Shown one piece after another: positions 1 to 8,682 of a stretch of 64,000 nt of DNA (position 1 is the stretch's first letter; the number at the start of each line of letters is the position of its first letter). Location of the stretch: assembly GCA_003151825.1 (NCBI GenBank), contig PLYO01000047.1, forward strand, positions 1 to 64,000. The letters are read 5' to 3'. This DNA is from Ignavibacteriota bacterium. GTDB taxonomy: Bacteria; Bacteroidota; Ignavibacteria; Palsa-1295. Made by a program: the position numbers and the translations under genes. The notes beneath the pieces were generated by a model. That model was not told the origin of the DNA. It saw only the letters and a list, made by a program, of their open reading frames with translations, and made no database searches.

Positions 1-144
1 TTCCACAAAAAACTCAGTAGAACCCTATCAGGGCAATGGCTAATATACGACATAAAAAACATAAAAGCAAGCATTCGGGACAAAAAAGTGAAATTTCTTT
101 CAGAAATTGGTGCCTATTGCCGAAACCCGGCCTTAATCGCGTAG

Positions 145-290
145 GTCGGCGCTTCCAGCCCGACTCCCCGCGTGGTGTCAGGCGCCCTCGCCTGACAGGC
201 CCCCCCGATGTAGCGCAGGCGTCCTCGCCTGTCCCCGGGATTGTGTGCTCGACCGATCTGGGGAACCGGCGAGGACGCCGGCGCTACATG
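145..290. repeat. REP-like hairpin cluster
   Basis: Four GC-rich imperfect palindromes lie in a row: 145-164, 177-196, and an inverted pair with arms 208-235 and 262-290. The last two arms (TGTAGCGC...GGCGTCCTCGCC type) match the arms that bound the RAYT transposase gene at 5640-6248. This is therefore probably a non-autonomous REP/REPIN unit mobilised by that enzyme. The rest of 1-507 holds no convincing gene. Confidence 0.75.
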
Positions 291-300
291 AGTACCGTTT

Positions 301-328
301 CATCTCTCATCTTTCATATTTCATCTTT
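301..328. repeat. 7-bp-period tandem array (CATCTTT-type)
   Basis: Four consecutive heptads, CATCTCT, CATCTTT, CATATTT and CATCTTT, sit directly after the REP cluster. This is one of several arrays in the window that share a 7-bp period but not the unit sequence. Confidence 0.7.
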
Positions 329-507
329 TCCCCGGCCATCCCCATCAAACTTTCCGACGCCAAAAAATACTACCAACCCTGCAAACGTTGCAAGCCGGGG
401 GAATGAAATCGACCCATAAAGAATATATTGTGCTAATCGAAGCAGAACATTCGGAAAACGTTGGAATTTTATGGACTCGATTTTGAAATTGAAAGCGTTA
501 TGGGTTT

Positions 508-1542
508 ATGACAAGAAAGGACACTGAGCCAATGCTGGATATCGCCGAGAGAGTATCTCTCAATACCAGTTTGGAATATCTCAAAGAACAATTTTCGCCG
601 ATAGCCGACAAGATCGAGAACTTCGACTCAACAAACTTGACCTTTGCAGGGCAGAAAAGCCTTAAGCAGATTCAAAAAGATTTTAAAGAGGTTTTGGCGG
701 GCAGTGTTGATTCAAAGCAGGTTCTACCCATCGGCCAAAGATTCTATACCTTTTTGCATACGGAGACTAAACCTGAAACGAAGAAAGACTGGCTATTAGA
801 TGCCAAGTGGCGCTTACCCCGCGAAACTGGAAGTTCAGGCCAATTAGTAGCCTTTCGAATCCGTCTGAAAATGCTCGCGCGAAATTTTTTCGGCGTGAAT
901 TCACCCTACGAGGCAGACATAGACGCAGTACAGTTTGTCGCGCCGCCGAATTCCCTTCGGGATTATACCAATCAAGATGCTATGCGCGATGGCACTGCCG
1001 CATTGATGGGGATTATTGATGTAATGCTTGCAGATCTCGAAATAAATGAAAGTAAGTTTTTTTGGGGAAATCCTTCCGAGCAAGGCGATGAATTTGGCAG
1101 AAGGGTCGAGGCTTACTTTGTCCTCTTTCCAGATCAAGAATTCAAGTCCCTCTCGACGAATGAGCAAACACACGTTGAGCAAATACTCTATGAATGGCAA
1201 GATATTATTGCAGCGATGTCGAGTCAAGATAAAATTTCACCCACGCAATTTGAAGCTGTGCAAAGGGAGGTTGAGCGACTTCGAAAGCTTATACCTTCTT
1301 CAAAAAAAGGGCAAATTTATCGCGGTATGGCAAAGGTAGCATCAATGATTTGGAAGGTTTCTAAACACCCAATCATACTATATTATTTGTTTCGATTGCT
1401 TTTCGTGCCTGGGCACTCTATTTTGCAGCCCAGCCCTCCTAGTGATCTTTCACTTCCTCCATTTTCTCCACCACAAAGCTACACAATTTCGCAGCCCGAT
1501 CCGCCAATTGATCTTTCACTTCCTCCGCTTACTCCACAATGA
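508..1542 (+). CDS. Hypothetical protein with proline-rich C-terminal repeat
   Basis: This 344-residue protein is not recognised. Residues 1-280 look soluble and helical. A hydrophobic stretch near residues 290-308 could be a membrane segment. The last ~40 residues hold two imperfect copies of a motif of the form QPxPPxDLSLPP, which is also visible as a DNA-level duplication (about 1433-1465 and 1494-1530). No signal peptide is evident. The downstream small membrane protein overlaps its stop codon by four bases, so the two are probably translationally coupled. No function can be assigned. Confidence 0.6.
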   Translation: MTRKDTEPMLDIAERVSLNTSLEYLKEQFSPIADKIENFDSTNLTFAGQKSLKQIQKDFKEVLAGSVDSKQVLPIGQRFYTFLHTETKPETKKDWLLDAKWRLPRETGSSGQLVAFRIRLKMLARNFFGVNSPYEADIDAVQFVAPPNSLRDYTNQDAMRDGTAALMGIIDVMLADLEINESKFFWGNPSEQGDEFGRRVEAYFVLFPDQEFKSLSTNEQTHVEQILYEWQDIIAAMSSQDKISPTQFEAVQREVERLRKLIPSSKKGQIYRGMAKVASMIWKVSKHPIILYYLFRLLFVPGHSILQPSPPSDLSLPPFSPPQSYTISQPDPPIDLSLPPLTPQ

Positions 1543-1748
1543 AAACGTCTCCACCCATGAAAACCATTTGGAAAGCAACCGCAGCGCTCGCCGTTTGGCT
1601 TGCGGCCCTTTATATTGCCGCTCGCGTCAATACGGACCGGGGGATATTCATGATTTTCTTAGATATGTCCGCCGTGGGTATCGTGGTGCTTGCCGTTCGG
1701 TGGTATCGGCAGCGTAAATTGGATAAAGCTGCAAAGAGGCTGCATTAA
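1539..1748 (+). CDS. Small two-helix membrane protein
   Basis: This 69-residue protein has two hydrophobic segments (about residues 11-28 and 36-54) followed by a basic tail rich in Arg and Lys. Its ATG overlaps the stop of the preceding gene (ATGA), which supports expression as a pair. An alternative ATG lies six codons downstream. The family is not recognised. Confidence 0.5.
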   Translation: MKTSPPMKTIWKATAALAVWLAALYIAARVNTDRGIFMIFLDMSAVGIVVLAVRWYRQRKLDKAAKRLH

Positions 1749-1829
1749 TCGAGGATCGAATTATTTCACAACCGTAACGTTTTCACTGCCGCACGTTCCA
1801 AGATTTACAAATCCCACCATAGTCCTGAC

Positions 1830-2444
1830 ATGGCAGAACACAACCCTAACGCACGCTTGGAAGCTTTTTCCGATGGCGTTTTCGCTATCGCGCTCACGCT
1901 GCTGGTGCTCGATATAAAGCTCCCCCCTTCGGAGAGCGTCCACACCACCGGCGACTTCTGGATGGCGCTGCTCCATATTGCTCCCTCCATCGCGGCGTTT
2001 CTGCTGAGTTTCGTCATTATTCTTATTACGTGGGTCAATCATCATGCGGCGTTCCAATTAGTGGATGGATCGTCCGTCTCCGGCACGTATGCCAATGGGT
2101 TCCTGCTGCTGACGGTGGTCATTCTTCCGTTCCCAACCAGCTTAGTGGGCGAGTATGTGCTGACCGATCACGCGGCGCCGGCAGTTATCCTGTACGTCGG
2201 CGTTCAGGCTCTTCAGGCCGTCGGCTGGATCTGGCTGGCGCATTCGGCACTACGGAATAACTTAGCGAAGCACGAACGAGCCAGGCTGCATATACTCAAG
2301 AACCTAAGCTATGGATATTATGCGCTTGGCATTTATAGCTTGTGTGCCGTGCTTGCGTTCTGGTTCCCACTTGCCATCGCCATTGTTACGATCGCCATCT
2401 GGGCCGGCTGGCTGGTGGCGGGAATGAATATGAAGCGCGTATAA
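1830..2444 (+). CDS. TMEM175-family (DUF1211) potassium channel
   Basis: This 204-residue polytopic membrane protein starts with the hallmark of the bacterial TMEM175 family: R9 followed by FSDGVFAIALTLL at residues 13-25, the pore-lining first helix. About six transmembrane helices can be drawn, the usual number for a single-repeat bacterial TMEM175. By family, it should form a tetrameric potassium-permeable channel in the inner membrane. A second, more diverged member lies at 11810-12544. The start has little upstream Shine-Dalgarno sequence, but the hallmark is so close to the N-terminus that the start is well fixed. Confidence 0.88.
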   Translation: MAEHNPNARLEAFSDGVFAIALTLLVLDIKLPPSESVHTTGDFWMALLHIAPSIAAFLLSFVIILITWVNHHAAFQLVDGSSVSGTYANGFLLLTVVILPFPTSLVGEYVLTDHAAPAVILYVGVQALQAVGWIWLAHSALRNNLAKHERARLHILKNLSYGYYALGIYSLCAVLAFWFPLAIAIVTIAIWAGWLVAGMNMKRV

Positions 2445-2449
2445 CCGCA

Positions 2450-3406
2450 CTACTTCACTTCCCGTATCTCCGGCCAGTCGAGAAACCAATCGGCAACGGC
2501 GGTGCTATCCCCATCAGGATGGTTATTGGTGATGAACTTCGTATGCCACACGCCAGCAAAATGCTTCGTAACCATCCGCCCATTTATTTTATCGACGCTC
2601 GTTATTTTCACCGACACGTCGGTGTCGGGTAAGTTTTGGTCAACGTCTGCTTTCACCGATTGCATCGTTGCATATCCCTTCAGCCACTCCACATAAGGAT
2701 GGGAAGCCTTGTATGAATCCGAGAGCATGGAATACGCATACTCTTTCGGAGATTTATAATTTGTTATGAACATTCCACCGAAACGGTAGTTGTCTGCGCC
2801 ATCGACAGCCTTATAAAATTCATCGACTGCTTCCCATGCTCTGCCTTTTTCCGGTTCTGTGATAAGGGAAAGAAATCGCACGGAGTCACGAATACCTATT
2901 ATGCGCTGATGATCTTCCGCACCCCAACAGCATTGTGCTTCCTCCCTGAGCCAGTGTGCGGTGATGATGTCCAGCGTATCTCCAAACAGGGAATCTATAT
3001 AATGCGGGCCGCCAGCACATCCTACGTATTTCGGTCCGTTTGGAGTCTGGAAAAAGAGAACGGCAGTAGCATAGGCTCCAGAACCACCAGAGAAAAGTGT
3101 GATAATGGCATCTTCACGACCGTCTTTATTGAAGTCAAGATATTTAATGTGAAAATCGGTAGTGTCTAAGGAACCGCCTTGATCGCTGTCTGGAACCACT
3201 CTGTAAGTAGCACGGAATTCACTCGCAATTGAATCATACTCAAAATGCACTTTATCATGAGCTAAAAGCGAGTCCCAATTTACTTTTCGAATCGAGGTAT
3301 CAAGTGAGGTAACTAAAGTGGCTTGCTGCGGCTTCTTGGTACACGAAGGCAGGAAGAACGCAAGTTCAAGCAGTATCGCAGCACCGAGAATAAATCGCAC
3401 AGTCAT
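2450..3406 (-). CDS. Putative lipoprotein, unknown function
   Basis: The 318-residue product has a hydrophobic signal ending in LPSC at about residues 19-22, a plausible lipobox, so it is probably a membrane-anchored lipoprotein. An aspartate-rich segment (DFNKDGREDAIITLF, about residues 93-107) resembles the calcium-binding loops of FG-GAP/VCBS-type repeats. The remainder is not recognised. It abuts the DUF2231-like gene with no spacer, so the two are probably co-transcribed. Confidence 0.6.
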   Translation of the reverse strand: MTVRFILGAAILLELAFFLPSCTKKPQQATLVTSLDTSIRKVNWDSLLAHDKVHFEYDSIASEFRATYRVVPDSDQGGSLDTTDFHIKYLDFNKDGREDAIITLFSGGSGAYATAVLFFQTPNGPKYVGCAGGPHYIDSLFGDTLDIITAHWLREEAQCCWGAEDHQRIIGIRDSVRFLSLITEPEKGRAWEAVDEFYKAVDGADNYRFGGMFITNYKSPKEYAYSMLSDSYKASHPYVEWLKGYATMQSVKADVDQNLPDTDVSVKITSVDKINGRMVTKHFAGVWHTKFITNNHPDGDSTAVADWFLDWPEIREVK

Positions 3407-3910
3407 CTACTTCTTCGTCGAATCTGTCGCCGGTGGTGCCGGAACCGGAAAGCTCGATTGTATCTCCGGATGCCGAATAAGCCCGCCCTGGTAGGCGGTT
3501 TTGGCAAAGGTGGCGACCTCGAACAATCCGCCGATAAGGCAGAGGATAACGATCCATTTGTTCGGTGATTTGTCGGTGGGGTTTCTCCATGCGAGAATAA
3601 GTCCCACAAGCGCGACCACCGCAAAGACGTAAGAAATATCTTTCGCCCAATCGGCTGCGGCGCTGTGCTCTTTAATAAGCGCGCGCTCGATGCCGGGAAC
3701 GTTCCTCATCTCCCGCGATGCGCCGCCGCCGGTGAGGTCGGAAACATACGCGGCAACGCCAAGCAGGATAAAACCGACGAGCGCAATCCGCTTTAATTCC
3801 GCACTCCGCCGAATCATCGCGTAAATCAGCAGCGCGAGCACAATAATGCTTCCCTCTACCGGGAAATGATTGACTAATAGATGAAGATGCGGCGGCGTGA
3901 AATCGAACAT
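3407..3910 (-). CDS. DUF2231-like membrane protein
   Basis: This 167-residue protein has four predicted membrane helices. Its N-terminus, PPHLHLLVNHFPVEG, is typical of a small membrane family in Bacteroidota and relatives related to DUF2231, where the histidines near the first helix could bind a metal or heme. The C-terminus is proline-rich and soluble. The gene ends exactly where the lipoprotein gene begins. A role in redox or cofactor handling is only a guess. Confidence 0.65.
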   Translation of the reverse strand: MFDFTPPHLHLLVNHFPVEGSIIVLALLIYAMIRRSAELKRIALVGFILLGVAAYVSDLTGGGASREMRNVPGIERALIKEHSAAADWAKDISYVFAVVALVGLILAWRNPTDKSPNKWIVILCLIGGLFEVATFAKTAYQGGLIRHPEIQSSFPVPAPPATDSTKK

Positions 3911-3943
3911 AAGTTTATCTTAGTTAAAATACCTTATGCAAAA

Positions 3944-4390
3944 TTACGAATTCTTTGCGGCCTTCCTATGAAAAAGCACATGATCGAGACTAAACAGCCC
4001 CGGCCCGGCAAATGTAACTGCCAGCGCCATAATGCCGAGCGAGAGCGCGTACTCGTACCCTCCCTGACCGAGCATGCCGTTCTTCAAATGCACGCCGATG
4101 ACCGCAACCGCCATATTGATGGTGATGGCAATTCCGAAGAATCGCGTCAGAAGACCCAATATCATCGCGATACCACCTAAAAATTCGGTGAATGCGGAAA
4201 GATACACAAGCCATGCCGGGATTCCGAGCGCAGTGCCCATTCCAGCGACCGTCGCGTCTAACCCTTTGCCGCCGAAAATGCCGAGCACTTTTTGCGCCCC
4301 GTGCGCAAACATGATCGCGCCCAGCGCGACGCGAATCACAAGCATCGCCGTGCCGATGAGTTTCTGGTTCGAATGAATGAATACCTTCAT
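3944..4390 (-). CDS. DoxX family membrane protein
   Basis: The product is a four-helix DoxX-type protein. Its first helix carries LVIRVALGAIMFAHGAQKV, followed by a glycine-rich loop, and the second by FTEFLGGIAMILGLLTRF; both are family hallmarks. DoxX/DoxD proteins are small quinone-associated or redox-related inner-membrane proteins. I chose the ATG at 4390 rather than 4435 because the extra 15 residues are charged and unlike the family. It may share a transcript with the two downstream minus-strand membrane genes. Confidence 0.85.
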   Translation of the reverse strand: MKVFIHSNQKLIGTAMLVIRVALGAIMFAHGAQKVLGIFGGKGLDATVAGMGTALGIPAWLVYLSAFTEFLGGIAMILGLLTRFFGIAITINMAVAVIGVHLKNGMLGQGGYEYALSLGIMALAVTFAGPGLFSLDHVLFHRKAAKNS

Positions 4391-4729
4391 ATTTCTAACT
4401 TCGGTTCGTTTCAAAACTTCATTTATTTGTTGCAACGAGCATTTTTCGCATTAGTTTCAACAAAAGAGACTTTTTGCACGAATTTGGAGCCAACGCCTAA
4501 GGCTCTTATTAATTCGTATTCATCATTAGCCCTTCGAATGACACTCTTGTCACAAACCAATGCCGTTTGAAACTTCGCGTGGGTTTTTGCGAATATAACA
4601 ACAATTCCAGAATTACCTATAGTAGGTGTTTCGGGAACACCAGACCTCTTGTTTGACGATCGAGCCGGGAGATGAATGGTCCTCTACCGGCCAAAAAGTG
4701 GGTATTTTAAGCAAAAAAATATGAATTTC
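4391..4729. other. Intergenic region, no gene seen
   Basis: The spacer between the divergent DoxX and sigma-factor genes holds no convincing ORF. A short hairpin, GGTGTT-TCGGG-AACACC, lies at 4625-4641. Confidence 0.5.
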
Positions 4730-4760
4730 TTGGAAGTGACCAAAATATTTCGTACTTTTG
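4730..4760 (+). promoter_or_regulatory. Bacteroidota-type promoter for the sigma-factor gene
   Basis: TTG at 4730-4732 and TACTTTTG at 4753-4760 are 20 bp apart, matching the -33/-7 (TTG, TAnnTTTG) consensus of Bacteroidota primary sigma factors. The predicted leader to the sigma gene at 4930 is about 160 nt. Confidence 0.6.
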
Positions 4761-4929
4761 CACCCAGAAATTCGGTGACGACGACGAGGTAAGGCGTAAA
4801 GAGCATTATTAACAGCGCTGGTTTCGTGAAAGAATCCCGCATTTTGCCTCTCATTCTCTTCTTGGAGACTTTGAGCGGGAGCAGCGGATAACGGCATGGA
4901 TAGCGAATAAAAGGCAAGGATAAAAGCGT

Positions 4930-5628
4930 ATGACACTCAGTGAATTAGACGAAAAAGGGATACGGGATCGACATCGCGACTTCGAGCGCGAGGCGATGCC
5001 GCATCTCAACGCGCTTTTTAATTTCGCGCTTCGCATGACCGGCGACCCCGACGACGCTAACGATCTCCTCCAGGAGACCTACATGAAGGCGTACCGCTTC
5101 TGGGATAAGTTCGAGCCTGGCACGAATTGCAAGGCGTGGCTTTTCCGCATCATGAAGAACTCCTACATCAACATTTACCGTAAGGAGTCGAAAGAGCCGG
5201 ATAAAGTCGATTACGAGGACATTCAGAATTTCTACAACACCATCCGCTCGGAGTACACCGACCCGAACGACATGGAAGCGCGCCTGTACCGTAATTTGCT
5301 GGACGACGATCTCACCAAAGCCGTCGAATCGCTGCCAGAGGATTTCCGGACGGTCGTGATCCTTTGCGACATCGAAGGATTTACCTATGAAGAGATCGCG
5401 GAGTTTGTCGATTGCCCAATCGGCACGGTTCGCTCGCGCCTGCATCGCGGACGAAAGCTGTTGCGCAACAAGCTCATCGAGTATGCCCGCGTGCGCGGCT
5501 ATAACGTGGATGAGGAACGCCACCGCAAGTCCGGCGGAATGTGGGACGAAGAAGACGGTGGTACGCTTATCGGCAAAGTAAGCGGCATGCCCATCGAGAA
5601 CGGGCATCGCAACGGGCACGGACGGTAA
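4930..5628 (+). CDS. Sigma-70 family (ECF-type) RNA polymerase sigma factor
   Basis: The 232-residue protein contains sigma region 2 (about residues 24-90, with the core-binding DANDLLQETYMKAY stretch at 42-55) and region 4 (about 130-185, with the helix-turn-helix EEIAEFVDCPIGTVRSRL). Region 3 is absent, as in ECF (group 4) sigma factors. A 35-residue tail rich in glycine and charged residues follows region 4. An AAGGA element sits about 9 nt before the ATG. No anti-sigma factor is adjacent; the next gene is a convergent transposase. The regulon cannot be deduced. Confidence 0.9.
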   Translation: MTLSELDEKGIRDRHRDFEREAMPHLNALFNFALRMTGDPDDANDLLQETYMKAYRFWDKFEPGTNCKAWLFRIMKNSYINIYRKESKEPDKVDYEDIQNFYNTIRSEYTDPNDMEARLYRNLLDDDLTKAVESLPEDFRTVVILCDIEGFTYEEIAEFVDCPIGTVRSRLHRGRKLLRNKLIEYARVRGYNVDEERHRKSGGMWDEEDGGTLIGKVSGMPIENGHRNGHGR

Positions 5629-5639
5629 GAAGTATTTTC

Positions 5640-6200
5640 TTACTCTGATGTAGCGCCGGCGTCCTCGCCGGTCCCCTTTTTCGAGTCGGTTCCATCCTCC
5701 TGCACGACTTCAATTCCTTCATACCATAACCACTTGTAATCCTCTGATTTTTCAACGAGTCCTGCCTTAACAGGATTTTCGATGAGATATTGATTGTAAT
5801 AATAAAACTCTTTCTCATCGCGTATGAGGTGATCGTCGCGTTCCGGCTGCCAGATGTGTCCGCGCGGGCCTTTCGATATTCGATGCGCGGTAAAGCTTTT
5901 TAGGCTATGAAATATTTTTTCGAGCGGAACGGCTTCTGACGCGCCAACGAGATGTGGTTCGATCAGCAGGTGCAGATGGTCGGGCATGACCACACAAGAA
6001 TGAAGTTTGAAGTCTCGCTTTGCGAGAAAGTAAATTGATTCAAGAATGGTGTCGCGTTCAGATTCCGAAAAGATCTTCTCCGTACTGGCATTCGTGGTGC
6101 AGAAATAAATCCTGCCGGGAATTTCATAATGAGGCCGTCTCCTTCGATAAATATTGAAATGAGGATTAACCGGTTGATCGGCCTTCTTGACAAGTTTCAT
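5640..6200 (-). CDS. REP-associated tyrosine transposase (RAYT, Y1 Tnp family)
   Basis: The protein (about 186 residues from the ATG at 6200) is a Y1 HUH-type transposase. The HUH motif is MPDHLHLLI (His75, His77). The tyrosine helix is YNQYLIENPVKAG, with Tyr138 as the likely nucleophile. RAYTs bind and nick REP hairpins as single-stranded DNA. The reading frame is open to 6347, but the extra N-terminal codons would translate the REP arm, so I reject that start. The C-terminal ~12 residues are encoded by the other arm. All expected motifs are present, so it may be active. Confidence 0.88.
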   Translation of the reverse strand: MKLVKKADQPVNPHFNIYRRRRPHYEIPGRIYFCTTNASTEKIFSESERDTILESIYFLAKRDFKLHSCVVMPDHLHLLIEPHLVGASEAVPLEKIFHSLKSFTAHRISKGPRGHIWQPERDDHLIRDEKEFYYYNQYLIENPVKAGLVEKSEDYKWLWYEGIEVVQEDGTDSKKGTGEDAGATSE

Positions 6201-6248
6201 CTTGTGATGACAGGGATGGGGGACCGGCGGGGACGCCGGCGCTACATG
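5640..6248 (-). mobile_element. RAYT transposase gene bounded by inverted REP arms
   Basis: The transposase gene is enclosed by inverted REP arms at 5648-5676 and 6218-6248. Both read ATGTAGCGCCGGCGTCC... outward to inward and match the arms at 208-235 and 262-290. The left arm forms the last codons of the gene. Confidence 0.78.
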
Positions 6249-6259
6249 CTTCGCATGTT

Positions 6260-8479
6260 TTATTTGATAACCTTTTTTGTGATGATCGTGCTGCCTATCT
6301 GCGCGCGCACGATATACATCCCCGCCGGAAGCCTGCTCGTCTGCCAATCGTAGCTGACATCCACGCGGAAACGATCTACTTCCCGTCCCAGCACATCGAA
6401 AACTTCGACATCGGCGGATGGCGCGCCTTCGATAAAAATGGTTACATCGCCAGAAGATGGGTTCGGCGCGATACTCAGCGAAATTTGCATCGGCGTGGCA
6501 TCAACAACGCCAGCAGTCCCAAACGTGAAGCATGTGTCCGTCTTATTTCCCGCGAGGTCGATTGCTTGTATGCAAAGCGTTTCTGGTTCCCCACTACCAT
6601 CAGAAACCAATGAGATCCATGCGGTTGGCAAGCCTCGAACAACTAAGTCAGGCGGATAACTTGCATCGATCCTTAAGTTTGCAAGGTTCGTGACAATAAT
6701 GGTGTCCAAACCTCGATCCCACGGTTGGTCGTCCGATATGTAAAATATCGGTCCAGCTGCAGTGTCGTATTTATTTCCTTTCTTGACAAGCGGTGCAAGG
6801 GTATCCGGAATCGTGCAATACTCATACTGCTCGACAGCGGAATTGCCAAGCGTATCGGTAATGGTAACCGTTGCCGATCCATTCAGCATCGAATCGATCA
6901 CGCAGACAGTATAAAATGTCGAATCTGCCCCCGCATGGTTCGGCGCAACGGAAAGACGCATGTTCGTCAATGTATCTGCAACCACGGAAAGCACTGGAAT
7001 CCGGATAGAGCCGGTATCGAAGGCCACGACCTCTGTGCAACGCGCATTGCAAAAGCTGCCATCGTAGCTGCCGAATTGGTACCGCACGGTCGTCATCGGG
7101 GTAATGTATGGTTTGTCCTCGCAATCGACAATGATCGGGCATGAGCATGGATTAATGCCACCTAATGGTTCCGAGAGAATTATGGCGGTAAGGTCGTAGC
7201 TCGAATCGGTCGAGCAGTGATAAAGTGCAGCGGCAAGGACGGTGTCTTCCCACGTAAAAGCAACAGCAGAGTGCGAGGGTATCTTCAATCCAGGTAAGTT
7301 TTGCGATTGCGAATAGCCATTATTGTCCGTGGGCAATGGCGAAACGATCTTGACCGGACCGCTTTGCGCCTGGGTCACGCTGTTCGTGATCGCCTGCGTG
7401 CCATTCGCGGAAACTTCACCGTAGGATTCCGTATTCCACACGACCGCATCGACCGGGAAACGATTTGGAACATACGAGCTATCATTCCATACGATATGAT
7501 CGGGATGAAACGTCATCGCTTGGAGGTTCCCGGCACACATCGGCATGCACGCCGGCGTGCCATAGCTGCCGCGGCCAAGCTCCAAGGTATCGCCCGCACC
7601 CACGCCGTTTGCCGGCCATTGGATGAGCAGGGCTTCATCCGTAACCGCGCTTGAGGGCGTGGCTGGAAATCCCCATGTATAATCGGGAGTACCAGCCACG
7701 ATCGTCGGCCAGTCAACAAACGTAAAGGTTGCGGGCTGCATGAGCCCCATCGGTTCGGGCGCGAGGCTGTCGTTATTGTATCCTACCCCCATTCCTCCGG
7801 TGGGAGGGCCTGACGTGTATCCAGGGAAAGCTCTATGACCGATGGGATATAAGGTCGCGACATAATAGGGCGGAATCGCCGCGATCGTCTGGTTCGGGAA
7901 CGAAAGCCAGTTGTCGATGTACCCATAGCGGGTGGTCACCGGCGCGTTATCATTCACGGTGTCTGGTGTAGAAATATCTATATCGAGAAGGTATTGTGCC
8001 TGTGCGCTCAGCGCAGAATCCTCGTGATTGCGAATGCTGAACTTATAAACAATCTGTCCCGAGCCCGCCAGTGGGAACGCGACGGGATAAATATCCTGAA
8101 CGATATCGAACGCATTCGGCCCTTCGGGCTGCCAAACGGTCTCGATTGTATCCGCGATTTTTTTCGTGGCGCCCTTTTCAAGATAAGCGGACGGAAAAGT
8201 CGGACTGGGCACAGGTGCAGGTGGTTTACTTGAGAGTGGAATATACCTATCGTTGGTATAATACTTGCCGTTCACGAGAACGGTGAGGAAGGACGTATTA
8301 TCGATGAAGGAGAGAGTGGCCTCGTGATTCGTACCGGCGTATAATTCCCGGACCAATCCCTGCCCATCGTTCGAAACGTCCGCTTCGACGTAGGCGTTGC
8401 TCGTCACGAATCCCTGCGCCCGCGTGGCAATCGGAGCGATGAAAAAAATAACGGCCACGACCAAAAGTTTTCCTGCCAT
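6260..8479 (-). CDS. Large secreted protein with type IX secretion sorting domain
   Basis: The ~739-residue protein starts with a clear signal peptide (hydrophobic core, cleavage near ATRAQG). It ends in a ~75-residue type A sorting domain: SIAPNPSSGDVTIFIEG, then DVLGREV, then LPAGMYIVRAQIG, finishing with a basic KKVIK. This is the signature of T9SS cargo delivered to the surface or medium. The middle is beta-rich with a Cys cluster (PCSCPIIVDCEDKP region), and no enzymatic motif was recognised. The ATG at 8479 is preceded by AAGGAAGG at good spacing and is preferred over an upstream GTG. Confidence 0.82.
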   Translation of the reverse strand: MAGKLLVVAVIFFIAPIATRAQGFVTSNAYVEADVSNDGQGLVRELYAGTNHEATLSFIDNTSFLTVLVNGKYYTNDRYIPLSSKPPAPVPSPTFPSAYLEKGATKKIADTIETVWQPEGPNAFDIVQDIYPVAFPLAGSGQIVYKFSIRNHEDSALSAQAQYLLDIDISTPDTVNDNAPVTTRYGYIDNWLSFPNQTIAAIPPYYVATLYPIGHRAFPGYTSGPPTGGMGVGYNNDSLAPEPMGLMQPATFTFVDWPTIVAGTPDYTWGFPATPSSAVTDEALLIQWPANGVGAGDTLELGRGSYGTPACMPMCAGNLQAMTFHPDHIVWNDSSYVPNRFPVDAVVWNTESYGEVSANGTQAITNSVTQAQSGPVKIVSPLPTDNNGYSQSQNLPGLKIPSHSAVAFTWEDTVLAAALYHCSTDSSYDLTAIILSEPLGGINPCSCPIIVDCEDKPYITPMTTVRYQFGSYDGSFCNARCTEVVAFDTGSIRIPVLSVVADTLTNMRLSVAPNHAGADSTFYTVCVIDSMLNGSATVTITDTLGNSAVEQYEYCTIPDTLAPLVKKGNKYDTAAGPIFYISDDQPWDRGLDTIIVTNLANLRIDASYPPDLVVRGLPTAWISLVSDGSGEPETLCIQAIDLAGNKTDTCFTFGTAGVVDATPMQISLSIAPNPSSGDVTIFIEGAPSADVEVFDVLGREVDRFRVDVSYDWQTSRLPAGMYIVRAQIGSTIITKKVIK

Positions 8480-8594
8480 AGACACCTTCCTTTGAAGTTT
8501 AAGAAATCCTTCGAAAATGCAACGGAATATTCCATGCTTTCAATCCCGCGCGGTTCCACTCAATTTTTACCCGGATTCCAGGAGCATATTAGCC

Positions 8595-8682
8595 GTAGTG
8601 GCGCGGTTCCCGCGCCTTTGGAGCAACGCACGAATTTTGCCTCATTTGGATAACAATAAGGCGGGGAAACCCCGCCACTACG
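8595..8682. repeat. Inverted repeat around the mntH stop codon
   Basis: Arms GTAGTGGCGCGGTTCCCGCGCC (8595-8616; given here only as a type) and its near-complement at 8660-8682 form an outward inverted pair, each arm also carrying an internal hairpin. The right arm contains the stop codon of the Nramp gene. Together it resembles a REP-like or terminator-like dispersed element. Confidence 0.65.

Noticed and set aside
36-419. A 127-codon open frame at the left end
   Set aside because: It translates REP hairpins and a heptad array, with no protein-like composition or start signal.
4945-5619. A 224-codon frame antisense to the sigma factor
   Set aside because: Its sequence mirrors the codon structure of the sigma gene, which has clear conserved regions on the plus strand.
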